Shown here: piece by piece, positions 1 to 6,320 of the stretch
Layout of the letters: each line of letters opens with the position of its first letter
Position numbering within the stretch: position 1 is the stretch's first letter
Assembly: GCA_902796115.1 (NCBI GenBank)
Contig: CADBNX010000172.1
Span: 1 to 14,762 of the forward strand
DNA length: 14,762 nt
Direction: 5' to 3'
Origin: an uncultured Eubacteriales bacterium
GTDB lineage: Bacteria > Bacillota > Clostridia > Christensenellales > Aristaeellaceae
The notes under the pieces: generated by a model
The model's database searches: none
What the model was told of the DNA's origin: nothing
What the model saw: the letters and a program-made list of their open reading frames with translations, nothing else
Made by a program: the position numbers and the translations under genes

Positions 1-755
1 CCGGTATTCGCGGTGAAATCCGCAGCGGTATCCGCCTCGACGGAAATATCACCGGAGCCGGAATTCGCGTTCAGGCTTTTCAGCGCGGGAAGACGGATAT
101 CCTGATTGCCGGAACCGGAGGAAATCTGCGCGCTGACGGGCGTCTCCGGCAGGGTGACCGTGATGTGCTGCTCGCGGCGGGACACCGTGGGATTCGGTTT
201 CTGAATCACACGCAGCACGCCGTTTTCACATGCAAGAGTAAGCTCGTCTTCCGGGAGGCCCTCCGCCTGCACCGTGATTTTTTCTCCGGCGCGGATTTCA
301 AGGTTCGGCTTCCCCAGGCGCACTTCGACGCTTTCCGCCCTGCCTTCGAAACTGCGGGTGAAAGTTTGGAGGGGCTCCTCTTCCCTGGCCCTGCCGAACA
401 GGAAATCGATGCCCAGCCCGCTGACCGCTTTCGAAATACGGTCGACGAGGCGGGAGGCCTGGTCTGTCACACCGCGGACCAGGCTGTCCAGGCTGTCCGC
501 CGCGTCGGAGTTCCGGTCCTCCCGGTTTTCTTCCTTCTCCGCCCCGGCCGCGCCGCTTTCCTTTTCCCCTTCCAGGATCTGGGCCGCCAGCTCCTCCGGG
601 TTTCCGAGACGCTGCGCGATTTCTTCCTCCCGGAAGCCCAGTGCCTGCGCGTCGGTAAAATGCGTGCGGATATCGTTCAGCAGGTCTTCCCTGCGGCCCG
701 CGTCCATGTCGGCGAGCGCGTTATTCAGAATGCGGATGAATTCATCTTTCGTCAT
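1..755 (-). CDS. HAAS (DUF1700) - DUF4097 domain protein, C-terminus cut by window edge
   Basis: Starts at ATG 755-753, which overlaps the padR stop as ATGA. An AGGAGGA ribosome site lies inside the end of padR, so translation is probably coupled. The 251 visible residues begin with a helical HAAS/DUF1700 segment (about 1-62: MTKDEFIRIL..., then LGNPEELAAQIL). An acidic linker (about 63-85) and an amphipathic helix (about 90-120) follow. The rest (about 130 onward) is a beta-rich DUF4097-type segment (TVQAEGLPED, SGSGNQDIRL, NSGSGDISVEA). No obvious membrane helix is seen in the visible part. In Firmicutes this domain pair usually follows a PadR repressor and is linked to envelope-stress or membrane functions; the exact role is unknown. 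The reading frame is open at base 1, so the protein continues outside the window. Confidence 0.85.
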   Translation of the reverse strand, partial: MTKDEFIRILNNALADMDAGRREDLLNDIRTHFTDAQALGFREEEIAQRLGNPEELAAQILEGEKESGAAGAEKEENREDRNSDAADSLDSLVRGVTDQASRLVDRISKAVSGLGIDFLFGRAREEEPLQTFTRSFEGRAESVEVRLGKPNLEIRAGEKITVQAEGLPEDELTLACENGVLRVIQKPNPTVSRREQHITVTLPETPVSAQISSGSGNQDIRLPALKSLNANSGSGDISVEADTAADFTANT

Positions 756-1105
756 CGGTTCAGTTCCTCCTCATACTGCGCGGAAACCATGTTTTCCCGT
801 CCCTGCAGAATGGCGTTCATCCCGACGGTGAACCGTTCCCATTCCCCGCGGCTTTCCTTCAGCGCGGCTTTTCCCGCGTCCGTGATATGGTAATATTTCC
901 GCGGCGGACCGTCCGGCGATTCCGCGAGGTACGTTTCCACCTGTTCCAGATCGCGCAGCCGGCGAAGCAGGGGATAAATCGTACCTTCGGTAATGTCAAT
1001 GTGCCGGGAGATGCGGGTGACCAGGTCGTATCCGTAGCAGTCGCCCCTCTCCAGCACCGCGAGCACGCAGATTTCCAGCGCGCCTTTCTTAAACTGTGCG
1101 TTCAA
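752..1105 (-). CDS. PadR-family transcriptional regulator
   Basis: A 117-residue winged-helix protein of the short PadR class. It opens with the typical FKKGALEICVLAVLE helix, then GDCYGYDLVTRIS, the recognition region ITEGTIYPLLRRL, the wing with PPRKYYHIT, and a short C-terminal dimerisation helix. The start is TTG at 1105-1103, supported by AAAGGAGG at a good distance and by the exact domain beginning; no ATG fits. It directly follows the stop of a 60-codon ORF (TGA then TTG) and overlaps the downstream HAAS/DUF4097 gene by 4 nt. PadR proteins of this size are usually autorepressors, and a strong dyad overlaps the promoter upstream (1347-1377), so autoregulation of this operon is likely. 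The inducing ligand cannot be read from the sequence. Confidence 0.93.
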   Translation of the reverse strand: MNAQFKKGALEICVLAVLERGDCYGYDLVTRISRHIDITEGTIYPLLRRLRDLEQVETYLAESPDGPPRKYYHITDAGKAALKESRGEWERFTVGMNAILQGRENMVSAQYEEELNR

Positions 1106-1288
1106 TCAGCGTTTCCTCCTTTTGTTGGGACGGGCCGGGCCCGCCAGCATTTCCCAGGGAGACGGCTCACGCGGACAAGCCCGGTTTCCGCTCCCGGAGA
1201 AGCGGTCCCTGCCGCAGCGCCGGACTGACAGCAGCAGCTCCTTTTCCCAGGTCAGATACGGCATATCGTCAGTCGGAATCTGTTTCAT
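1106..1288 (-). CDS. Small hypothetical protein, first ORF of the padR operon
   Basis: A 60-codon ORF starting at ATG 1288-1286 with AAGGAAG about 7 nt upstream, and stopping at TGA directly before the padR TTG start. It begins about 45 nt downstream of a well-formed promoter and would be the first gene of the transcript. The product has an N-terminal MKQIPTDDMPYLTWEKELLL stretch and two cysteines, and ends in the basic run PNKRRKR, whose codons also encode the padR ribosome site. No family is recognised. It could be a genuine small protein, or a leader ORF whose translation opens the padR ribosome site. A longer in-frame version starting at GTG 1348 is unlikely because it would begin upstream of the -10 box. 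Confidence 0.5.
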   Translation of the reverse strand: MKQIPTDDMPYLTWEKELLLSVRRCGRDRFSGSGNRACPREPSPWEMLAGPARPNKRRKR

Positions 1289-1338
1289 GAGCTTCTTCCT
1301 TTCTGCCGGAAAACGGCTTTCCCGCTGCCGGCAGAGCA

Positions 1339-1367
1339 AGTATAACACAAGGTATCATGTAATGCAA
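1339..1367 (-). promoter_or_regulatory. Sigma-A-type promoter of the padR operon
   Basis: On the minus strand TTGCAT (1367-1362) and TATACT (1344-1339) are separated by exactly 17 bp. Transcription would start near 1332, about 44 nt before the small ORF's ATG. No other convincing promoter is seen before padR. Confidence 0.75.
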
Positions 1368-1377
1368 GATACCTTGT
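1347..1377. promoter_or_regulatory. Probable PadR operator (10-bp perfect inverted repeat)
   Basis: Arms ACAAGGTATC (1347-1356) and GATACCTTGT (1368-1377) are perfectly complementary around an 11-bp centre. The dyad covers the -35 box and most of the promoter spacer, so a bound dimer would block RNA polymerase. The spacing suits a winged-helix dimer, and the adjacent padR is the obvious candidate to bind it. That PadR binds here is inferred. Confidence 0.7.
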
Positions 1378-1395
1378 AAAATTTTTTTCAGGAAA

Positions 1396-1429
1396 GCGGC
1401 GCCGCGGTTCAAAAGACCCGTGACGCCGC
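1396..1429 (-). terminator. Candidate terminator downstream of the flotillin-RyR gene cluster
   Basis: Read on the minus strand, GCGGCG (1429-1424) pairs with CGCCGC (1401-1396). The inner CGGGTC/GAACCG pairing gives roughly a 15-bp stem with two mismatches and a TTTT loop. Only a short T run (TTTCC) follows, so it is a weak intrinsic terminator at best. It is well placed between the end of one transcription unit and the padR promoter. Confidence 0.4.
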
Positions 1430-1475
1430 CTGTGATCAATGCTGCACAGCAGATACGCCGGAACAGGCGAATCGT

Positions 1476-1505
1476 CCGGCGATACGCGCGCTGCGTATCG
1501 GCCGG
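1476..1505. other. Strong hairpin just after the TrkA-N/RyR gene
   Basis: CCGG plus CGATACGC (1476-1487) pairs with GCGTATCG (1493-1500) and CCGG (1502-1505), leaving one bulged base and a 5-nt loop. It lies about 30 nt past the stop codon of the upstream gene and has no T run on either strand. It may be a 3'-end stabilising or Rho-associated structure rather than a classical intrinsic terminator. Confidence 0.55.
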
Positions 1506-1536
1506 GGGCTGTGCGGCAGTCCCGTCGGTTCCGGAT

Positions 1537-2955
1537 TCAGCGAAGGCCCAGCAGCAGCCGGATATTCTCCCGGTCCTTTTCCTTTTCGGCACGGTCCAGT
1601 TCCGCCCACGGCACCAGATCGCGGTGGATTTTCCGCGCGGGATCCTTCCTGTTCCCCTGTCCGGGATCTCCGCAGGTCCAGTTATTGAGGAAATGATACC
1701 GGCACCAGCGGATATGCTCCAGTTTGCCGAGCAGCTCCAGCCGTTCGGCGGACAGGGACGCGGCGTTTTCTTCCGCGCCCCATGCCCGAAGCATCTGCAG
1801 GCGGATTTCGTGGTAATCCGCGCAGCTGATGTTGGAATACCGCCCAAAGGCATCCAGGCGCGCCCATTCGCTTTCCATGTTTTCCGGGGTTTCCGGCACC
1901 CGGCGGTACAGGTGGGCATAGCGCAGATTGATCGCTTTTGCCCGTTTCAGCGTAGCCGCGTCAAAAATGTTTTCGGGCGTGAGCGCCTCCTCTTTCCAGT
2001 CGAACAGGCGCAGGCGCTCCGCGTCCTCGCAGAGGGAAAAGCGTTCTTTCCGAACGGCAAACACATCGATCGTCTTTCCGGGCAGCACGGACATAAGCCG
2101 CTGCGTCAGGGCAAGCTGATCCTCCTGACCGCATACGAGGACGCGGTCCGCTTTTTCAAGCACGGGGAGGTTTTCCTGCCAGGGCGTCCCGTAAAACACG
2201 ACCGGATCCCCGATTTGGGAAAGGCAGGGATGAAGGGCCGCAAAGCTGCCGTCCGATCCGAAAACGTGCCAGGTGATGCGCTGATCTGGGGAGAAAATAT
2301 TGCTCTGCAGTCCCCAGGTCAGGACCTCCTCCCCGAGCGCTCCGAATCCGACCAGCGCCACATCAAGCGCGGGACCCTTCCGGTTGAAAAGCGTTATCAT
2401 ATCCGCCTGCCGCCAGAACAGGCGCGCCGCGGTTTCCTCCGCGCTGAACAGATGAAGGCGGCTGTCCCGCACGTCCTGGGTGCGCAGGGAAGAACAGCGC
2501 AGGGTAACCTCCCGGTTTTTCAGTTTTTCCCTGAATCGCAGGTAAGAATCCAGGTTTTCCTCCTCCCCGCCGAAAAACAGATACCGGTGCGCGGGAAGCA
2601 GGCTTTCCGCCCCTTCCGTCACGCGGCAGCGCTTTTTCAGGGCCAGGTACAGCGCGTGATCTCCGTACACAGCCACGGAATCGCGCGATGTCAGATACCG
2701 GATCCCCGCGGCAAGATACCGCGCGAAAGGACGGATGAACAGCACGATCCCCGCGGCGGTCGAAAGCGGCGCCGTCCACCGGGCAAGCTCCACCAGCCGG
2801 TTTGCGGGTTTCCCGCCCCAGTTGAGCACATACATGGTCACCGTGTCGAAAACCGCGTCGAGAAACGCTTCGCCCGCGAGCATCAGGCCCAGGGACCCCA
2901 ATGCCAGTGGCAGCGCCAAGAGCGCGATCCTGAAGACTCTGGTTTTTCGTTTCAA
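1537..2955 (-). CDS. Membrane protein with channel-like helices, TrkA-N-type Rossmann domains and RyR domain
   Basis: 472 residues from TTG 2955-2953 (GGGGAG upstream); no ATG fits the domain start. Two hydrophobic helices (about 8-28 and 62-84) flank a segment (AVFDTVTMYVLN) that sits where a K+-channel pore loop would, but there is no TVGYG filter. A first Rossmann-like unit spans about 93-190 (VAVYGDHALYLAL, then FSAEETAARL). A second begins with DVALVGFGALGEEVL, which has the GxGxxG nucleotide-binding turn at 203-208. The C-terminus (about 408-470) matches the ryanodine-receptor RyR domain: LEHIRWCRYHFLNNW, then HRDLVPWAELDRAEKEKDRE. TrkA-N domains bind nucleotides such as NAD(H), and RyR domains are thought to bind nucleotide-like ligands. 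A ligand-gated membrane sensor or degenerate channel is inferred. It follows the S4 gene by 40 nt and is probably the last gene of the flotillin cluster. Confidence 0.8.
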   Translation of the reverse strand: MKRKTRVFRIALLALPLALGSLGLMLAGEAFLDAVFDTVTMYVLNWGGKPANRLVELARWTAPLSTAAGIVLFIRPFARYLAAGIRYLTSRDSVAVYGDHALYLALKKRCRVTEGAESLLPAHRYLFFGGEEENLDSYLRFREKLKNREVTLRCSSLRTQDVRDSRLHLFSAEETAARLFWRQADMITLFNRKGPALDVALVGFGALGEEVLTWGLQSNIFSPDQRITWHVFGSDGSFAALHPCLSQIGDPVVFYGTPWQENLPVLEKADRVLVCGQEDQLALTQRLMSVLPGKTIDVFAVRKERFSLCEDAERLRLFDWKEEALTPENIFDAATLKRAKAINLRYAHLYRRVPETPENMESEWARLDAFGRYSNISCADYHEIRLQMLRAWGAEENAASLSAERLELLGKLEHIRWCRYHFLNNWTCGDPGQGNRKDPARKIHRDLVPWAELDRAEKEKDRENIRLLLGLR

Positions 2956-2995
2956 TCGATCAGCTCCCCTGTTCGGTTCCTTCCCCGGCGGGGAA

Positions 2996-3742
2996 TCAGC
3001 GGAAGCGGTCCGCTTCCGCGTACAGGCGTCCTTTTTTGCTGACGCCGGATACGCCGATCAGGCGCCATTTTCCGTATCCGCGCACGGAAAAGGTATCGCC
3101 TTCCTTCACGCAGCGCGACGGGTCCAGGCAGATCTCCCCTGCCAGCAGCACCTGCTGCGCCGCGATGGCTTCCGTGATCCTGGTACGGGACAGATTGCAC
3201 AGGTGCGCGGCCAGGGTATCGATGCGCAGCGAGGCGACGTTCACCCGTTCCCGGACGTATTCCGTCCGCGGCAGCTCCGCGTCCTCCTCCAGCACGGTCA
3301 CCCGCACCGGGGTATGCGCCACGGAAATCAGTCCGCACAGCGTCTGTGCCATTTCCTGCCGGCAGAATACATAGCAGCGATTGTCCCGGAATTTCAGATC
3401 GCCGAGCACATGGCGCCCGATCCCGAGGCTCATCAGCGCGCCGAGCACATGGCGATGCTCCAGCTGCTCCGAAAAGCGCCCCGCGGCAGGCGTGACCAGT
3501 ACGCAGGCGATCGGCCAGGGCTCCTCGTAACCGAGCGCTTCCTCGCTGCCGAAGCGCACCATGCGCCGCTCGGCGTCCGGATACCCGCCGAAGGAGGACG
3601 CGTCCCAGCCCTCCCTGCGGCGCAGGGACTCAAACAGCGCCAGCTCCTGTTCACTGAAAAAGCCGGCATAACGGTATCTGCCGTCCCTGCCGGCCAGTTC
3701 ACGCAGGCGTTTTTCAATCAGTTCAAAGGGCTTTTCGTGCAT
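2996..3742 (-). CDS. YlmH-like S4-domain RNA-binding protein
   Basis: 248 residues from ATG 3742, with GAGGG about 9 nt upstream and a 20-nt overlap with the PAP2 gene. The N-terminal and central part carries the YlmH signature (FFSEQELALFESL, then EHRHVLGALMSLGIGRHVLGDL at about 95-116). The C-terminus is an S4 RNA-binding fold (about 168-233: VASLRIDTLAAHLCNLSRTR, then VKEGDTFSVRGYGKWRL). Length is close to Bacillus YlmH (RqcP2), which binds the large ribosomal subunit and takes part in rescue of stalled nascent chains. In many Firmicutes ylmH sits in the cell-division cluster before divIVA. Here it is placed between a membrane phosphatase and a RyR membrane protein, an uncommon setting. 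Assignment to the family is firm; orthology of function is likely but not certain. Confidence 0.88.
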   Translation of the reverse strand: MHEKPFELIEKRLRELAGRDGRYRYAGFFSEQELALFESLRRREGWDASSFGGYPDAERRMVRFGSEEALGYEEPWPIACVLVTPAAGRFSEQLEHRHVLGALMSLGIGRHVLGDLKFRDNRCYVFCRQEMAQTLCGLISVAHTPVRVTVLEEDAELPRTEYVRERVNVASLRIDTLAAHLCNLSRTRITEAIAAQQVLLAGEICLDPSRCVKEGDTFSVRGYGKWRLIGVSGVSKKGRLYAEADRFR

Positions 3743-4445
3743 CGATTCTGTCCCTCACCGCGCACATCAGGCTCACAAGGCACGCGGAAAGCAGCAGGCC
3801 GCCGATGATATCCGTCAGCCAGTGCACGCCGGAAAGCAGCCGGCACGCCACCGTCGCTGCGGCACAGAGCACAAGCAGCGCCGCGGCGGGCTTTGCGAAC
3901 GGCTTTCCCGCGAAACGCCGCAGGACGAAGACTGCCGCGCCGCCGAACAGGCAGCATCCCAGCAGCGTGTGCGTGGAGGGGTAGGAGGCCTCGAGCCCTT
4001 CGTGAAGATCGATGATGACAGGGCGCATATTGAGCGCCAGCTTTTCAAACAGGATATAGCAGACCGCCAGGCACACGATCATCACGGATGCCGCTTTCAG
4101 GTCCGAATCCACCCGGAACAGGGACCTGCGGCGCAGCGCCTGCAGGCAGGTCCAGGCGAGCAGCGCGCAGCCTGAAAGGATGGCAAGATAACCGAGGTAT
4201 TTGGACGCTTTGTAAAAGCTGTTCCGGTATCCGAGCTTCTCCTGCACGCGGAAATTCAGCGCGGAAAAGCCCACAGCCGTTTCCTGTCCGACGGTTTCGG
4301 CCGCGGTTTCTCCGGCGGCCAGCGCCTCCGCGGCTTCACCCGCGGGCTGCGGGGTAAAGCTTCCCCTGTCCACCGTGACGGCAAGGCAGGTGAAAAGCAG
4401 GAACGCCGCGGCAAAGATCAGCAGCAAAAGAAATGATTTTTTCAT
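3723..4445 (-). CDS. PAP2-family membrane phosphatase
   Basis: 240 residues from ATG 4445, preceded by AAGGA with 7-nt spacing. It has several hydrophobic segments (about 4-24, 83-103, 118-134, 160-176, 187-203, 213-230). All three PAP2 signature motifs are present: K135...R141-P142 (LALNMRPV), PSTH (156-159) with the first catalytic His, and R202-x5-H208-x3-D212 (RLLSGVHWLTD). Such enzymes remove phosphate from phosphatidic acid, undecaprenyl pyrophosphate or related lipids at the outer membrane face; the substrate cannot be told from sequence. Between the first two helices is an Ala/Glu-rich insert (about 33-58) probably outside the cell. The gene begins 15 nt after the flotillin stop and overlaps the S4-protein gene, so all three are likely co-transcribed. 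Confidence 0.92.
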   Translation of the reverse strand: MKKSFLLLLIFAAAFLLFTCLAVTVDRGSFTPQPAGEAAEALAAGETAAETVGQETAVGFSALNFRVQEKLGYRNSFYKASKYLGYLAILSGCALLAWTCLQALRRRSLFRVDSDLKAASVMIVCLAVCYILFEKLALNMRPVIIDLHEGLEASYPSTHTLLGCCLFGGAAVFVLRRFAGKPFAKPAAALLVLCAAATVACRLLSGVHWLTDIIGGLLLSACLVSLMCAVRDRIDARKAL

Positions 4446-4460
4446 GGTCTTGTCCTTCCG

Positions 4461-5894
4461 TTATTTCTGATTCGGTTCTTCCGGAGCGGGAGCCTCTTTC
4501 CCCTCTTCCGGCGCGGCCTTCCCGACAAGGCCGCCGGTAGCGACGCTCCGGAGCAGTTTGGGGATATCCAGCCCCACGGTGTCCCTGACCGCTTCGAAGG
4601 TCTGCAGCATCGTGCCCGCGGTATCGCGGGCCATCGAAGAGGCGCCGCCTTCCCCGAACAGGATGATCTTCTCCGTCTTGCTCAGCGGCTCGCTGACGGC
4701 CTGGGCGATCTGGGGCAGTTTCTCCACCACCATTTCCAGCATGGCTGCCTGGCCGTACAGCTGCATGGCCTCCGCCTTTTTCCGGATGGCCTCGGCTTCC
4801 GCGTCTCCGCGCTGACGGATGGCTTCCGCCTCTTTCTCGGATTCGTAGAGCTGCGCGTCCGCCTTCGCCTGGCGCTCGAACTTTTCGGCTTCCGCTTCGA
4901 AGATCCTGGCGTCCTTCTCAGCGGCGGCCTTTTCACGGATTTCCACGTTCAGGCGTTCGCGCTCGATGGCGACCTCCTGTTTTTTCAGTTCCGTTTCCTT
5001 TTCAAGACGGGTCAGGTCCGCCGCGGCATGCTCCGCTTCATAGGTCTTGCGCACGCGCTCCTGTTCGATGCGGTAGGCTTCGTCCGCCTTGGCCTTTTCC
5101 TGATCGGCCTCGATTTTGTAGCCGGCCTGCAGCATGGCCAGCTGCTTGTCCTGCTCCGCCATCACGGCGTCGGCTTCCACCCGGGCTTTGTGCGACTCCT
5201 GCTCCGCGGCGGCGCGGGCGACGGCGGCCTCGCGCTCTTTTTCCACAATATTCCGCGTCGCCATCGTTTCGATCACCTGGCCGTCCTTGTCGGCGAAGTT
5301 CTGAATGGTCAGGTTGATGATCTCAAGCCCCATGTTGCTCATATCGGCCATGGCGGCTTTGATGGATTCCTGCGCGAACTTGTCGCGGTTCTGCACCAGT
5401 TCCGCGATGGTCATCGTACCGATGATCTCACGCATGTTGCCTTCCAGCACGTCCTTGGCCAGGGCTTTGATCTGGCCCGCGTCGTAGTGCAGCAGCTGTT
5501 CCGCGGCCGTGGCGATCGACAGATCGTCCGAACCGATCTTGATGTTCGCCACCGCGTCCACCAGCACGGAAATATACTCCTTGGTGGGCACCGGCTGCGC
5601 CGTTTTGATGTCCACCTGCATCAGGCACATGTCCAGCTTGTCGATGCGCTGGATGGCGGGCACATAAAACGTGGCGCCGCCGCGCACGATGCGGTAGCCG
5701 AACTTTTTCACGGATACGGTCCCGTCCGGATTGCGCACCTTATAATTCCGGCGGATGATGCCGGATATGATCATGGCCGTATCCGGCGGCGCGATGATAT
5801 AGCGCGGCACCAGCTTGACCAGCACGAAAATCGCCGCGACGGCGACGGGGATCACCCACCAGTAGGTCTGCAGCGTCAGCCAGAGGTCTTCCAC
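4461..5894 (-). CDS. Flotillin-like membrane-microdomain scaffold protein
   Basis: 477 residues from GTG 5894-5892 with GGGAGG 8 nt upstream. A single N-terminal membrane helix (about 12-30, YWWVIPVAVAAIFVLVKL) is followed by a PHB/SPFH domain (about 31-205). A long Ala/Glu/Lys-rich coiled coil (about 212-390) carries the repeated EA dipeptides typical of flotillins. Then comes a conserved tail segment (MVVEKLPQIAQAVSEPLSKT, then IILFGEGG) and an acidic Pro-rich end. This is the FloT/YuaG class, which oligomerises on the inner leaflet and organises protein complexes in functional membrane microdomains. In Bacillus the partner gene encodes an NfeD protein (YuaF); none is visible here. Instead a PAP2 phosphatase follows 15 nt downstream, which may tie microdomain formation to lipid phosphate turnover (inference). 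Confidence 0.94.
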   Translation of the reverse strand: MEDLWLTLQTYWWVIPVAVAAIFVLVKLVPRYIIAPPDTAMIISGIIRRNYKVRNPDGTVSVKKFGYRIVRGGATFYVPAIQRIDKLDMCLMQVDIKTAQPVPTKEYISVLVDAVANIKIGSDDLSIATAAEQLLHYDAGQIKALAKDVLEGNMREIIGTMTIAELVQNRDKFAQESIKAAMADMSNMGLEIINLTIQNFADKDGQVIETMATRNIVEKEREAAVARAAAEQESHKARVEADAVMAEQDKQLAMLQAGYKIEADQEKAKADEAYRIEQERVRKTYEAEHAAADLTRLEKETELKKQEVAIERERLNVEIREKAAAEKDARIFEAEAEKFERQAKADAQLYESEKEAEAIRQRGDAEAEAIRKKAEAMQLYGQAAMLEMVVEKLPQIAQAVSEPLSKTEKIILFGEGGASSMARDTAGTMLQTFEAVRDTVGLDIPKLLRSVATGGLVGKAAPEEGKEAPAPEEPNQK

Positions 5895-5926
5895 GGTTCA
5901 TTCCTCCCATTTCTCAGGATATGTCC

Positions 5927-5955
5927 ATTATACGTCACTGTTCACGGGGTGAACA
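5927..5955 (-). promoter_or_regulatory. Candidate flotillin promoter abutting a palindrome
   Basis: A perfect TATAAT lies on the minus strand at 5932-5927, about 33 nt before the flotillin GTG. At 17-bp spacing the -35 position reads TGTTCA (5955-5950), a poor match. That hexamer lies inside one arm of the 27-bp palindrome at 5934-5960. The palindrome may be an operator or an inserted repeat that replaced the native -35. Confidence 0.45.
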
Positions 5956-6170
5956 GTGACCGCGGGTGGGTACCCGTACCCCCCGCGTTCCCCCCTGCAC
6001 AAGGCCCAAGCCCTTCGGAAAGCCAGGACGAGATTCGCAGGCGAATCTCGAAACTGTTTTCCTCGTGCATGTGCCTTGCGTCAAGGTATGAAAATCGCAG
6101 AGCGATTTTCCATCATACAACGGCAGAGCCGCTGTATGATGATGGAACGCAGAGGGGGTTCCCCCTCTGC
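5934..6170. repeat. Array of six short-loop palindromes between purE and flotillin genes
   Basis: The gene-free stretch 5895-6320 is dominated by successive inverted repeats. (1) 5934-5945/5949-5960, 12-bp arms, loop GGG. (2) 5961-5973/5976-5987, 12 pairs with one bulged T, loop CC. (3) 6029-6038/6041-6050, 10-bp arms, loop AG. (4) 6090-6098/6102-6110, 9-bp arms, loop AGA. (5) 6111-6124/6128-6141, 14 positions with one mismatch, loop AGA. (6) 6149-6158/6161-6170, 10-bp arms, loop TT. A smaller 5-bp hairpin sits at 6074-6086. The very small loops and near-perfect arms on both strands look like a composite palindromic repeat (REP/MITE-like) more than a folded riboswitch. A 95-codon minus-strand reading frame crosses the block but is shaped by the palindromes. 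In 6171-6320 I see only a weak 5-bp hairpin (6233-6247). Confidence 0.8.
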
Positions 6171-6320
6171 ACTCCCCTTGCAAGTCATGCGTCAATGGTT
6201 CTACACTCGGTTTGATCATGTTGCTTTAGGGCTATGCTTACAGCATATTGCCTTACTCTCCCCGTGAACAGCAACGCTTTCCGCCGTTCCGGAAGAGCCC
6301 CTGAACACCTTCCGTTCCGG

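Noticed and set aside
1269..1919. 216-aa minus-strand ORF overlapping the RyR gene and the padR promoter
   Set aside because: It runs in another frame of a well-supported gene, passes through the hairpins and the padR promoter, and has no recognisable domain.
1420..3042. 540-aa plus-strand ORF opposite the RyR gene
   Set aside because: A long antisense frame is common in GC-rich coding DNA. The minus strand has clear domains and a ribosome site; this one has neither.
5934..6170. CRISPR array
   Set aside because: The units are palindromes of differing sequence with no constant direct repeat and no regular spacers, and there are no cas genes in the window.
5935..6219. 94-aa minus-strand ORF across the palindrome block
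   Set aside because: Its sequence is made of the inverted repeats, it lacks a ribosome site at its start, and no domain is recognisable. It is more likely a chance frame, although similar frames may be annotated as hypothetical proteins elsewhere.
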